From positions 4,952,501 to 5,016,500 of the forward strand of contig NC_054750.1 of NCBI RefSeq assembly GCF_018143015.1: 64,000 bases of DNA, written 5' to 3'. Position 1 is the stretch's first letter; the number at the start of each line of letters is the position of its first letter. A model generated the notes under the pieces. That model was not told the origin of the DNA and made no database searches. It saw only the letters and a program-made list of their open reading frames with translations. The translations under genes were made by a program, and so were the position numbers. This document shows positions 35,137 to 50,000 of the stretch, in pieces. This stretch comes from Lytechinus variegatus. Its lineage: Eukaryota > Echinodermata > Echinoidea > Temnopleuroida > Toxopneustidae.

Positions 35137-38100
35137 GTAAGCAGAGACATAGCAGGTTGGTACGGTACCGGGTGTTATTGTCAATGCAATGGCAATGGCA
35201 ATGCCAATGCCACTGACTCGATGATTTGCAGAGGTTGCGCAATATATAGGCAGGTGTCTTACTCTCACATTACAAAGTGTGCATAGTGAGATAAACTGCG
35301 AAGTACTCCTGCTTTCCATTATTTTTTGTATGTGCAGCCACTGCCAGCCACACAACTACATAGGGCAAAAATAAAATAGATTCACTCTCGATTGTCTTGA
35401 GTCAACTTGTCAAGACTCAAGATTTTTAGTAGTAAATTTGTTCACTTTCACTGTTTCACTTTCAGTTTCACTTTTTTCGTTCATCATCACATCACTAATC
35501 CTAAATACATGTAGTTATTACTGTTGGCGCGACTAGTGTTAGCAATGTTTGTCAAAAGGCTAACAACACCCTTGCCTTCCTACGAAGAAACCTGCGAGTA
35601 AACTCTCCCAAGTTGAAAGCTACAGCATACCAATCACTCGTCAGACCTTTGGTGGAATATGCATCTACTGTCTGGGATCCATCAACCTCCAAGAACATCT
35701 ACAAGCTTGAAATGATCCAACGCAGAGCAGCTAGATTCACGCTGAATCGATATCACAACACATCAAGTGTGTCATCGATGCTGCAGGAGCTAGGATGGAC
35801 ATCCCTTCAACAACGACGGGAAATCTCTCGCCTTGTGATGTTCTACAAGATCCACAACGAGCTTGTCCCATTCAACTCTGATGCATACATCACCAAATGT
35901 ACCAGATCAACAAGAGCTGTTCACACTCAAGGATATCTGATGCCTCAATCAAGGACCCAACAACATCAATGCTCCTTCTTCCCCAAAACCATCAAGATGT
36001 GGAACACTCTCCCAGTAAATGTTGTGACAGCACCATCAACCGAAGCCTTTCGTCTGCAACTGACGAAAGGCAACAACAGCTAGATCAATACCTGTTTTTA
36101 CTTGCACCATGTATATATTTGGCACATGCACTTTATCCTTGTGACACACACCTCACCAAGTTCTGCAAGAATCTTCAGGATTGAAGGAAGCAGACTACAC
36201 AGAAGAAGAAGAAGAAGAAGACTATACATGCATTGAGTTATTTTTTTGTGTGTGTGTTCATGGGGGGATTGAGCTCGGCATGAAAGTATGAGCCTGGGAG
36301 GGGGGGCATGGGGCACTCAGTATATACATGTAATGCATAGTGGGTATATGCCGCGGAGGGGACCCCCATTTTTACACTCTAATTTCCGTTCCAAGGCATA
36401 GCATTTTTGTCTTATTGAGAAAAAGAACAAAGAAAGCCGGTCCAAAGAATAGCATTTACTTATCGAGAAAAAAGAAGAAAGAAATCCTCTCCAAAACTTC
36501 ACATATTTTTTGTTATGCCGTTCCAGTCGCATTGATCTTCTACAATGAGTTGCAATTTTGGTGAAAAGCGGCCGCAGAGCGCTGTCCGACCATCGCCTCT
36601 GCGTGAGCTCACGCGGCGGAGGCCGTGCTAGCTGCATCATGCACGCATGCCCGTTCCATAGGGATGCATATACGCACTCACGCTGGTCGAGTGCCCCCCC
36701 CCCCCCTGGATGAAACCCAAACAGATTTGGCTTTACATGTAGAACCCCTATTTGAAAAAAATGTATGTAGGTTCCGGTCCAGTCATCTTGTTGCCTTTTT
36801 AATGATGTTCAAACTTCATGTTTTTACCATAGATTATGGATCTTTATTCCAGATGCTGAGAGGTCTAACATATTACATACACGCAGGGCTCCACACTAAC
36901 ACTTCTGAAAAATAACATCCTTTAGTTTATTTTGCTGTCTTTAAAAAACGACATACAAACAAGTGTACATGATTCTTAGAAGATACTGTGCAGCAATTTC
37001 GGGACAACTAGATAATTAATCACTGATCAATTAAAAGATTTTGAACTTTCAAGTTATTAAAATTCTATAGAGTTGTCTTAATTATATGATCCTTAGTGAG
37101 TGTGATTGAGTAGGTTTGCATACAGGGTCAAAATAATGCAATTCCTTTCAAAAGCTCTATTTGATAATATATTTGAAAGTTCTGATGTATTAAAATACTC
37201 AATTCTGATCAAATCACTGAAATCTTTAGCAGTATGTCAAAAGATACATGTATAGAAAATAAAATACACAGGAATGCAATCTGCAATTATTTAATCATGA
37301 AGATAGAATATTGTTATAATTAGGATTCAAATATTTGAAATGCAATTGTTATGCGCTCATATTTCCGGCTATGCCCCTCTTTTGGATTGTTTGAGGAATG
37401 CATATGAATACACAAAAATAGACACCTCTAGACTATTTCTATTAGATACACAGCTATAACTGATCTGTTTTTAATCAAAGTTAACTACTAAATCTAGTTT
37501 ATAGTCCCATTGTAAATGAACTTACCCGGTAAATTAATGGGGCAGAAAGCCATTGTCTACAATGTACAATACTGGTACATGTGTATGTATTGTTCATTGT
37601 TGGAAGCACAAAACCAGTGGTTCTTTTAGCACACTTGATACATGACAGATGCTATGAGCAGCGAGCACCTTCCTTATATCTTGTATTAAAAATCAATGAA
37701 ATGTAATTTCTCAAAATAATGATGTTTCCTCTTTTACCTTTTGTATGTCATTAGACAATAGTTTCACAATTACTCCTGAATTAAAAACCTTACAGTGTAG
37801 TCATCATAAACCATTTAAAAAAAATGAAATTTATGCTTTATACATAACATATGGAGTACCTCAGGCGAGGGTTCGGATAGGCTCCACAATACTTCACTAC
37901 CGCTAGGCGCTACCCTCCGCTTCACCTAGGTGAAACAGAGGGTAGCGGTAGTGAAGTGTAGTGGAGCCTATTTGAACCCTCGCCTCAGGTACATATGGGG
38001 CAGATGCCACAAATCAAAAACCTAAGAATCTAGTAACTTCTTCATTCTTTGATGGATTCTCCTTGAAACCTTCAACTATATTTTTATCTACTATTTTTAC

Positions 38101-41100
38101 AATAAACTTTTTGTAGGGTGAAGAATGCTTCAGTTTATTAAAAACTAGTTTGTTCTTGGATGGAATTACATTTTATTGGACTCTACACATACTTTGTCAC
38201 AGGAAACTCTGTTGGCAATACTTTTCCTGCAATTGTTTGTAATTTTATAGTTGAGTTCATAATTATGGTGGTACAGTTAATCTATGAATGTCAAATACAT
38301 GTATGCGAATCACCATATGAAGAATATTTAATGCATGCTGAAGAAATTAATGAAATAAAATTACATTTAGATAGTGATTGGACCTCTAATATACCATTAT
38401 TTTGGTTAGGTATATTTTGAATGTTTAAGTAATCCTTGATAGGAATAGGACTTCAAGCATTTATTGTTTTTACATAGGTGTTCCCTGATCTGAGGACTTG
38501 GTGTGAAAAGAGACGGATTCATTTGGTGGACTGTGATTTAAGATGGGTGAGTACATATACTGTCTTTTACACTTTAAGGAGAATGAAACCCTGAGAAGTA
38601 GTCAGCTTACTTAAAAACAGACAAATCTCCCCCCCCCCCAAAAAAAAAAAATGAAAGTTTGAGAAAAGTTGAGCAAATATATAAAATATTTGGGGAATTT
38701 GAATATTTAGATCACTGATGAGGTTAAGTAAATAGAATATATATTTTATGGACAAAGAGTTTTTACTATCATTAGAATGACCGTAGATACAATGTTTTGA
38801 GGTCATAATTACACAAAGGGTACAAAGGGGAGAGTAATACCCTACTTCTCTGACATCACAAATATCTTGGTCGCATTGCCAATGAGAGGATCTTCATAGC
38901 ATTAATGATCTCAATACTTAAATAATTGTCTTTGTTTGATTTTTCATTGATTTGTTTTATGTTTGTTTAATAGTTGTTTGGGGGGGGGTTGCTGTTTATC
39001 TGTTCCAAGGGTTTCATTCTCTTTATTAACTTGTATAGCAAGGTAAGAACTTGTTTTCAATATTATTGATTTCAGATCCACATAATTGCATGCAGTTCAT
39101 ATATTGTCATAATGTATACCAGGTATGTCATGCAAATGTGCATGGTGGAAGCATAGATTACAGTTTATAACTGTGTGCAATAAATCACAGTTCATATCCA
39201 TAAATACCTTGTTGGCTTGGGTATTACATTCCATTTGAATTTATGATTTTTGCTCTATGATCATTAATTGGCCTACTGCTGAAATTTATGAACAGAACGT
39301 TATATAGTACATGACTTGCAATGCTGTTTTAGCTTTAAGATTTTGGAGTCTCCAGTTCTATGTGGATCCTCATTTGTAATTGGCAATGCAACTTCCAATA
39401 ATTGCTGAGCTATTTCCATAACATGTTATACTGTTACATTCAAATGTAAGTTAGAAGATTTCAATTTTCAAGTTTTTCTTTGATTTCCATCAAACTTGAT
39501 GGTTCTTTTGCATTGCCAATTTGAAAACTAGTGATTTCCACTCAGGGGTACAGTGAAATGAAAATAAATATTCTCTGTATAAGGGGCTATTTTCACCTTT
39601 TATTCAGCATTCCAAATATCAACCAAAGTACCAAACAATCAATAGCTTGAATTCTCAAGGTGGTTTCAGTTTTACCATCATACATGTAGTAATACAGGGG
39701 ACTATTAAGATGTATTATTACGCTTCATTCGGGCATGGATTAAGCACCCTTTGCCAAAAGTAGGCATTTTTTATTGGGACCTTTCATTTAAGTATGAGAT
39801 GCAATGAGCCTAAATGTAATATGCATGATGATTTTATGTTTCCTATAGCCTATATCCTCGTACATAGGAAAATGGTCTGGATGTACCCATACAATCATTT
39901 TTAATGTCACCTTGTGGATATTGCATGAACTGTTCTCATTTCATGCCATGAACATAACATAAAGACCAATTAAAGGTTAGGGACTTTTCCTTCATGTAAA
40001 CCCATTACGTTTTGTAACACAATTTGATTTGGGTAGGCCCTTTAATACCATGTATTACCGTGTACACAAGCAGAATTCCACGCTGCTTGAGAAAAAAGGA
40101 TGAAATTATCAAATCTATGGCCAGTAATCTGAAGTCCAGTTTAACTTCAGCCAAGGTGTAAGTCCAGGCTAAAGTTGAGGGAAGCTACATGTATGAGTGT
40201 CAAGAATTTGTGTACACTGTAATGCTTCTTTTGTTTATTTACGGGCAAGTCCAAGAAAAGGTCACCCTGGAAGGCAAAATTTCATCTTTAATTTAAGAAG
40301 TTATCTTTGGTGGGGTAAGAGAGTCCAAATGTTGAATTTTAAAATTTCATCAAGAAAAATTTGATAATATGCATATTTATGCTAATTTGGGGCACCTAAT
40401 TTGCATAATCAGTAAAATGGGCGTTACGTATGGGACAATTATAAAAACTCATAGAAAATGAAAACAAAACTTCTGAGATTTAGTCACAGGTGGGACATGG
40501 ACCCCCTTACATCTTATTACTTTTGGCAGAAAAAAGTGGTGTCATCTAATTAATTATGCAAATTAGGTCTTGTCCAAGGATGGAATGTCCCATACGTAAC
40601 ATTTTGAGGATGTTTTTTTAAGTTATTTCTCATAATACAATACTTGTATTGTTGCATCTCTGGGAAGTTCTAATTTATTAAGTATGAAAATGTTATACCA
40701 CAAAAAGTTTCAAAAATGGAGTTTACTTTTTAATTAAAAGTTAATTAAAAAATTGTTACGTATGGGACAACATGTTACGTATGGGACATTTACACACAAT
40801 GTCAATGGGGAGATTTGTGTACAAAGTGAATGGAGAAAAACAAATTTGAAGAGTGCTCTAAAAACTGATTATTTACCTTTTCTTTAGTTTTTAAACACTG
40901 ATTTATTATGAATACTGATTAATGAATACAATTGAAGCACACAAAAAATGTGAAAATGGAAAAATATGAAAAAATAAAAACAATAGAAATACATAAGAAA
41001 TTCATAAAACCATGAAAAACAAGGAATAAAAAGGTTGAAATGGCTAATTTCCCCTTCAGTGATATCAAATATGTCTCAGTAGAACATTTAAAAAGAAAGA

Positions 41101-44100
41101 AACTCTTTTGTTATTTCCATATTTTAAATTATTTCAATTTTTTGAATTATGGGGAAAATTGTGTACGTTCTCTATGGGGACAAAATGTCCCATACGTAAC
41201 ATGTCATTAATTTGTTTAATTAGAGTCTGTAATTAGAGGGATTTGGCTTATGACATGAAACTTGCCATAAATATACTATAGTATTGAGACTTCTATCACA
41301 CTAAGTTTCAAGTTGTCAAGTGAAATACTTTCAGAGAATTCTCATCTTGAAACAAATGTATTAAAAATTGTCTTTTCTCTGCGTCCCATACGTAACGGGG
41401 AATCTTTTCGCTCTAAAAGGTCAAGATCAAGGTCATATGTCACAATTTTTTGCATGATTATTCTTCTCCTAGATGTCTACCATCATGAGGGTATTCAATC
41501 TAATCAAAGTCATTTAACACTATTTTTCAGGTCATTAAAGCCTCTGAAATGTCCCATACGTAACGCGCGCGAATTCTTGGACTTGCCCTTACATCCTTCT
41601 CATGGTTTAATCAGGAGAAAAAAAACTATTGTATTTATATTTATAAAAGATATTTTTCAAAATATATTAATGCGAAACGTGATGATACATGTAAATTGAT
41701 CACCAAATGCTGTATTTTGCTCTGTCTGCTGTATAAAGGTAACATAGTTCAAAATGAGGACGTATGCACAGAAAAATCAATCAACACAGAGCCACACTTA
41801 TAATCTGGCATGCATTTCCACGTTTATAGAATTTCTCTGGCATATTGAAAACTATAAATGTACACTGTAAGTAACAGCGTCAGCATTACACTTGAACACA
41901 CAGTTCGGAATCAGGGTTGAGTGCATGCATGGACAATGAATGGAGCGATACCAATAAAGTGGTGAGGAATATACAAAATGTGTGTCATGGTAACAGTGTC
42001 AACAATAAAGCAATGGGAGTATAGATTAGTCCTTGGGCTTGGATGCCACTAAAGGTCATTATTAGAATGTCTGCCATGATACTTAGATGTACTCACGCAA
42101 AAAGATTCTAGTTTTGAGTTGTGTCAACCCCATTTTATGAAATTATTGTTAAAAGGGAGTAATTATTCTAATTGTGTCCATTAAAAAATGTGTGCACATG
42201 CACAATGACAATGAACCTGTACAATGGCATGGACTATCCCACCTCTGCCACCAAAAGTACACTTTGGAATTACAGCTACATTGTCACTGACTTTGAGGAA
42301 TAATTTTTGCATGTAGAGATATTGTTCAATACAGTATAACATCATGCATGTCACTTGTCAGTGCAAAAACGCCCTTAGCAGCATGCATGAGGGCATTGCC
42401 TAAGGGCCGACGTGGTGCACAAAAATGATTTGCTGTGGCAAGAAGGCTCTGTGTCCGACACAATGATATGTACATGTAGGGGAGATCGGGTTTAGTTGAA
42501 ATGCAGGGTAAGTTTAAACATTGTAATTTTGATAGCAATAAATTGAGGGCAGTATTGCATAAATTTATTTTACAGATGTTAAAGAAAATTACAATGTTTC
42601 AACTTACATGTACCCTGTGTTCCAACTAACCTCTATCTCCCCTACTGTATATTGCAGCTGTTTGTTGGGTAGTTTGGGTTGTAGCTAGACTTGTAGTAGC
42701 CCTGCTGATGAGCTACATCATGTTCATTGTGTATATGTAGCAAACATCTACTTGTGACTGCATAAACAGATCAAGTCGGAACACAACAGAACTTTCTTGA
42801 GTCAGAAATTTCCGATTAAAATAAAAATCACACTATTTTCTACATGAATTCATTTTTCATAAAGATTTATTCAGTGAGCATATCTCCTGAAACTTTGCAA
42901 GCCTTAAGGTCAGGTAGTTGTTTTTTCTCTCTTATTTTATTGCAATTTTACAAGTTTGACTTTCTTTTCTGAAGCACCATCATGAATTATTATTATGGGG
43001 GAAGAAAACTAAATCATGAATGTGCTGCACATTCATGCTTTACATATTCATTCCTTATTTCAAATACAGGGTGTTCCAAAAGAAACAACATTTAAGGAAA
43101 CGCTGAGGACATGGTTGGAGAGATAGACACCATCGTAAATGATTAGTATTGAGTAAAAATAATCATATATTTGTGTATACACGCTTAACATTTATTCCTT
43201 ATTTCAACTACAGGGTGTTCCAAAAGATACAACATCCGAGGAAACACTGAGGACATGCCTTGGAGAGATAGACAGATGCTACCAAGATAACATCATGCCA
43301 TTCTTCCTCAATCTCACAAGGTAAATTTTATTGTGATACTGTGTACCTTCTGGCTTTCTGTACTTGTCCTTTGGCCCCAATGCTGGAGATGAGGATCTAT
43401 GGAAAAAGTGTAAACTGAAGTCATAAATAACAAGATATCATATAAAAATAGATATCCATGTTTACGGCCATTTTTTACGGCTAGGGCAGTAAATTTTTCT
43501 ACTTTACCAATCACAGCACAGTTCAGGAACCAATTGCAATCTGTCTTTGGTAAAGAAATATCGGAAATGTTTCATAGACCTGGGGGGTGTTTCACAAAGA
43601 TTTAAGTATGACTTAAGTCGCACTTAAATGCCGACGCGTACATGATATGCAACGCGCGATCTTATTGATAGATACGCATTAGTGCGTGTCCTCATGACAC
43701 GATCTGACCAATGCGGTCAAGCCTTTCATACCGTACGCAACTCGGTATTTAAGTGCGACTCTAAGTCATACTTAAATCTTTGTGAAACACCCCCCAGTTC
43801 ATACAATGTACGTAATGCACATTTTTACATGTTTAAGAATAGTGTTAAATGAGACACCCCAAATAATTTGATATTATCAGTATTTTGCATTATTGCAAAA
43901 AAATAATGAATATTCCATAACTGATTAATGTATTATCTTTATGTCGTAGGAACATGATATGACCACAATATTGTCGATTGTGAAAAGTTAATTACTATTT
44001 ATTGACTAAAATGCTGCTTTGTATAGCGTTTACCCAGCTTAAAACTTCGTAAGTTGGTATGCAAATGTCCGCTCTTCATGGACAAACACTGATGAAAGCA

Positions 44101-46589
44101 TTTCTTTCATTTCTCCCCTCCATACTCTTACAGAATTGCAGGTCATAATGAATGAATTTTCAGACTTTGCAATATAATTGATTAACATTGCAAATTTTAT
44201 CAAATATCGACCAGCACTAATTTCCGATAACCTGTATCAACTTCAGACAAATAATTAAACTTGAATTGAGAGATGCTTGTGAAAGTACAGGTATTTTAAT
44301 GTACAGAGATCAGATTCAACTTAAGCTGGTAGAAATAAAAATCATTGAGAATCTGACAAGTACATAGAGTAGTGCTTAGTTATGAAGAGCTTTATGATTC
44401 CCCCTCCACCCCATCCACCCCCCACTCATGGCGGTGGGAAGCGGGATGCTGAAGCATCCCCAAGATTTTCCCAGGGGGTGCTGCGTGTATTACTTTCCAT
44501 AGGCAGCACCTCCTGGAATAAGCCAGTTTGTAGTTCCTTTCTGTGCATGATCAAAAGATTGTACACATGATCAGAGGACCTCATTTGTACTAAATGACAT
44601 GGTGGTTTAAAATCTAATGAGATAAGCACCAACTTTGATGTCCTGATTATTCATATATTCTTTTGAATCCACGAACACTGGTATTCCACAGTTTGGGAAA
44701 TACATTGTGCAAACATGCTATGATATGCATTCAAAGTAGGAATGCAACAAATAAGTGTTCATTGGTGTGCTATTCTAGTCACCTGGTCTATTAAATTTCT
44801 TCATCCTGCTATGTAAGGCAAGCTTAGGTAATATCTTGTTTGAAATCTGTCTATCATAATGAAAGAAATGAAAGGTCATCTGACCAAAATTGTCCAGAAG
44901 TAACTACGAACTGGTCTGATTCTGGTAGGTGTGTCAAATTGGAGAAATGTATGGAAAATGAACAAGGTTTTAATGTTGAAACCTTTTTATTTTATTTTTT
45001 TTGCTTGTTGAATTTACTTCAGCACCCCCAGCAAAAAAAAAATCGTTCCCAGGGCCCTGCCCCCACTCCCAATTGGTCTGCCCACACAGACCCTTATTAA
45101 AACTTTAATCATCAAGTAAGTCTTGAGACAAGATGGAAAGTCCCAGTCAGGTCCTTTGGGCTGCACATTCATACCACTTTCCTCAAGCAAAGCTCACCAA
45201 AAAACCCTAGTCTACAGACACAGACCTTTAGTTTCACTATTCGCATAGTGCATAATGCAGGGTCTGAAGTAGGGAGACTAGATATACCTTGTACTGTAGC
45301 TGACTCTACCATCAGACAGAGGGTTTGGAGTCTAGTCTTCACTCTGCATTATTGTTGGTTTAAAGTGTCAAATAAGAGTCTGTGCTTGCAGACTAAAACT
45401 ACCCCTAGATTTTGTATCTCTAAAAACTAGATACAAGACCTTTATTGTTTGTTCTTCTTTTTTTTCCAGTGAGCGTTGTGGCTGGATTCCCACAGCTCAT
45501 GATGTACCAGAGGCATTGTCAAGAGAATACCGTTGGGTCCATGGTCTTTCAGTCACAGAGATGGAGATCCTCCATGGAGCGTACAGGATAGATAATCCAA
45601 ATTGTAAGCATTTGCCTCTCTGTACTAGATATGTTATACCCTTTTTAGACAGGCTAAAATTTCCTAAACCCCGTACTATTGGTGGGGCTAAATGGCAATT
45701 TAGCCCCACCTATAGTACGGGGTTAAGCTTAGCCCACTTTCGTTTTACACAGCGTTTTTGCAAAGTGGGCTAACCTCACCTATAGTACGGGATTATTTGG
45801 CCCTGCAAAAAAGCAGGGTTATCCCACCAATTGCGGTGCTAAGAGCAATAGTACGGGGTTAAGATCGCATGTGTAAAACGAAAGTGGGCTAAGCTTAACC
45901 CCGTACTATAGGTGGGGCTAAATGGCAATTTGGCCCCACCTATAGTACGGGGTTAAGGAAATTGTAGTGTGTGTAAAAAGTGTACGAGTGAAATAGTACG
46001 GGGTTAAGGATAGTACGGGGTTAGCGATAGTCCGAGGTTAAGAAAATCCTGTGTAAAAAGGGCATTAGGGAGGTGGGGGATAATTTAAGTATTCTGGAGA
46101 TGATGATTTTGGTGGTGGTAATGGTGGTGGTGGTGGTGGTGATAAGATGATGATGATCATGATCATGATCATGGTGACGATGATAATTATGATGACGGTG
46201 ATGGTGACGATATGATGATGATGACAACAAGGATCATGATAATGATGATCATGGTGGTGGTGATGATGATGGTGATAGTGTTCTGCAGATGATGATAATG
46301 CTGCTGCTGATGGTTTGTGGTGGTGTTGGTGGTGGTGGTAGTGGTGATGATCATGATGATTATGATGATGATCATGATCATAATCTTGATGATGATGATG
46401 ATGATCATGATGATCATGATGATATTGATGGTGATGATGAGGATGATGATGATGATGATGATGATAGTGGTGGTGGTGGTGGTGGTGGTGGTGTGGTGGT
46501 GATGATCATGATGATTATGATGATGATCATGATCATAATCTTGATGATGATGATGATGGTGATGGTGATATTAATGATGAAGATGATGA

Positions 46590-46620
<31 letters not shown>

Positions 46621-47005
46621 GATGGTGATATTAATGAGGATGTTGATGATGATGATGAAGATGATGATGATGGTGGTGGTGGTGGTGTGGTGGTGGTGAT
46701 TATTCTGCAGGTGTTCCTGATAATGATTGCAGTGGTGGTTTACTGCTGATGAAGATAATGTAGCTGGGGGAGAAGCTTTGTCATGATGACTACAGTCAAT
46801 CTTCGTAATCACTTTCCATTTCCTTTTCTATGACTTGCAGCTTTCTTCATGATTAGGGACCAAAGTTTCTTGCAGATGATGATGATGATGGTGATAGTGT
46901 TCTGCAGATGATGATAATGCTGCTGCTGATGGTTTGTGGTGGTGTTGGTGGTGGTGGTAGTGGTGATGATCATGATGATTATGATGATGATCATGATCAT
47001 AATCT

Positions 47006-47037
<32 letters not shown>

Positions 47038-50000
47038 GTGATGGTGATGGTGATGGTGAGGATGATGATGATGGTGGTGGTGGTGGTGGTGGTGATGTGG
47101 TGGTGATTATTCTGCAGCTGTTCCTGAGCACTACAACTGGTAATGATTGCAGTGGTGGTTTACTGCTGATGAAGATAATGTAGTTGGGGGAGAAGGTTTG
47201 TCATGATGACTACAGTCAATCTCCGTAATCACTTTCCATTTCCTTTTCTATGACTTGCAGCTTTCTTCATGATTAGGGACCAAAGTTTCTTGCAGACACT
47301 ACCGTCTGAATTCAAAGATGAGTTTGTTGACCCTAACCCTATCGCCCCTCATAAGATGGAGGTTCTGAAACAAATGCTGAGGGAAAGGCTGGTAAGTAGG
47401 CATGTACCTGTTACTAGTAGGAGATGAGCAGACTTTGACATCTTCTTTTTAAGCAGAGATATATTGGTGCTCAAAAGTTAGTGAATCCCACCAGAAAATT
47501 AATATATTTAAAGTGTTAAAAGGTGTTTACAGAGTTAGATATTTAATTGTCGAGTCAGATGATGGAATATTATATGTAATGAAGATTGCTTCTCTGGGCT
47601 CGCCGAACATTGTTCTGTTGTTGTCTACATTCAACACTCGGCATGAAGGAGTGCATCTTGTGGTAGGGATCACTAACTTTTGAACACAACCGAGTTTGTT
47701 TTTTCTGATTTTCATATTGATGAAAATGAATGAGGCAACATCAAATTAAATGTAACTTCCATTTGGTGCTAATGATCATAAAATAAGTTTAAATTACCCA
47801 TGAAAGACCACCCAAGTGTTGGTATTCATAAATGTAAAAAAAAACTAGAATTTAATTCGTCATGCGGACGAATTAGGTGGTCTGTCATGATTTTTCATTC
47901 AGAGTCGGCTAATGTATAAAATGAATAATTTAGATATGATTGATAATCTTGATTCTAGACATCCTAAGAATAAATTTTGACCATTGCTCAATGTGATTAT
48001 TAATGTTTCCCATAGACTTTACACGTAAGCAATTTTGAGAATTACAATTCCAATATTGCAAGTGAAAAACGGGCATGATCCCGGCATCTGATCAAAAAGT
48101 GGAGGGCACATTACCGAAAGCCCAGAATCTCAGCTATAACATATTAAAAGCTCCGGCAAAACTGACCAGAAGAAATGGAGATATGGCTCACGAAATAGAG
48201 GAATGTCGAATCTAGTTTTGAGAAAAAGTCATGTCCCATAGAGATTACACACAAAATACATGTGATATGAAAAAAACAATTATAATCTGTTTTATCTTGC
48301 TAAATTTTAACTTTCATACCTTTTAATCATCATAAAGGATCATGTAAGAGGTGGCAAAAAGAAAAAAAAAATGAAAAAAAATCATCTTTTCTACCCCAGG
48401 AATCGAACCTCCGCCCTCGAGAAAGCAAGTCAAATGCGTTATCCATTGAGCCACGATATTCCCCATAGAGATTACACGTAAGCAATTTTGAAAATTACAA
48501 TTCCAATTTTGCAAGTGAAATACGGGCATGATCCCGGCATCTGATCAAAAAATGAAGGGCACACTTCCGATAGCCCAGAATCTCAGCTACAACATGTTAA
48601 AAGCTGACAAGAAAAAATGGAGATATGGCTCACGAAATAGAGGAATGTCGAATCTAGTTTTGGGAAAAAGTCATGTCCCATAGAGATTACACGCAAAATG
48701 AGGAAAAATTACATGCCTCTTTTCATCGCTGTTTTACGCAATGATGCGTTTCTCAAAACGAATATTCATCTTAACTGAGGAGAAAGAGTACATTATAAAC
48801 TACAACATATTGAAATCTGGGCGAAAAATGATCTATATTCGAGAAGTTACAGCCAAATTTGCATAAATTTGATGACGTCATTTTTGAAAAAAATGAAATT
48901 TTTAGTTTGGGCGCCTATTTGATGACGTCACGATATAATTTAGGGACAATGGTGACATGAAATCAAATCTACAACTAATACTCTATCGATATATCAAAAA
49001 AAATTGGGGGTCAACGGACTTTTTAAAGAGCTACAGTGAATTTACAATAGGCATGTTTTTGCCCATATATGGCCTATTGTGAGAGCTCGCGCGCACACGT
49101 GCTGCAAAGTTTAACGGGTGTTAATTTCGTTATTAATGGTTGTAGAAGGTTGATCAAGGTATCAAATTGCTCAGAATTTTATTAGCAATGCAATGATATT
49201 AAAAAAACGGTTTTTCTGCGTTGTGTTATGGTGTAACGCGCGGAAACGCGCGCGCATACGTGCGCGTGCGCAAATTTTTGAAATGCTCAAAATGACCTGA
49301 AACGTACCCAAAAAATTTTATAGGTCATTTGGACGATTTTTTTACCTTTGACGCGCGCGTACGCGCGCGTCATGACCTCTACATGACCTTTGATGACATT
49401 GACAGTTGACCCTTGACATGAAGTTAATGTCATGTAAATATTGTTAATTTTTGATAATTGATAATGAAGATATGATCAAATGAAGAATTTTACAAAATGG
49501 CGCGTAGATGACGTCATCATTACCATATGACCTTGAAAAGCTTATTTTGCCGTCTCTATGATAGATTCTATATATGACGAAAAAATCAGCAAAATTGATT
49601 CAGCCAATTTCGAGAAAAGTTGGCGACAAACATAGGTGCCAAGAATAAAGAAAGAAATAAAGAAAGAAAATTCTGACGAAATCAATAGGTGATCTGTCAG
49701 AGACAGACCACCTAAAAAACAAATGTGAGTCAAATATTATTGGTCAATAATGAGTATTTGCTGAGCAATTAGCCAAATAAGCTCGGAATTCAATGAGTTG
49801 ATGGGCCTTTTTGCAAGCACTACCATTGCATATGGCCATGTCTGTTGTTCAGCTGGTGGTTTTCAGCACACTCTGGTTTTGGTCTAGATTTCATCATACT
49901 ATCTTTATGTATTTGTATTTTTGAATACTTGAAAGAACTGACTAAAAAATCATTTCATAAAGATTTAGAAATCAATTATAAAATTTTGTTTAAACGTGAA

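Noticed and set aside
41313-41699. 128-residue frame as a transposase fragment
   Set aside because: It crosses the right TIR and shows no catalytic or DNA-binding motif.
46021-47183. Long His-, Met-, Asp- or Ile-rich frames
   Set aside because: They are translations of GAT/GGT microsatellite in all frames.
48391-48460. Functional tRNA gene on the minus strand
   Set aside because: A and B boxes are present, but I cannot fold a complete cloverleaf and it lies inside a repeat; treated as SINE head or tRNA pseudogene.
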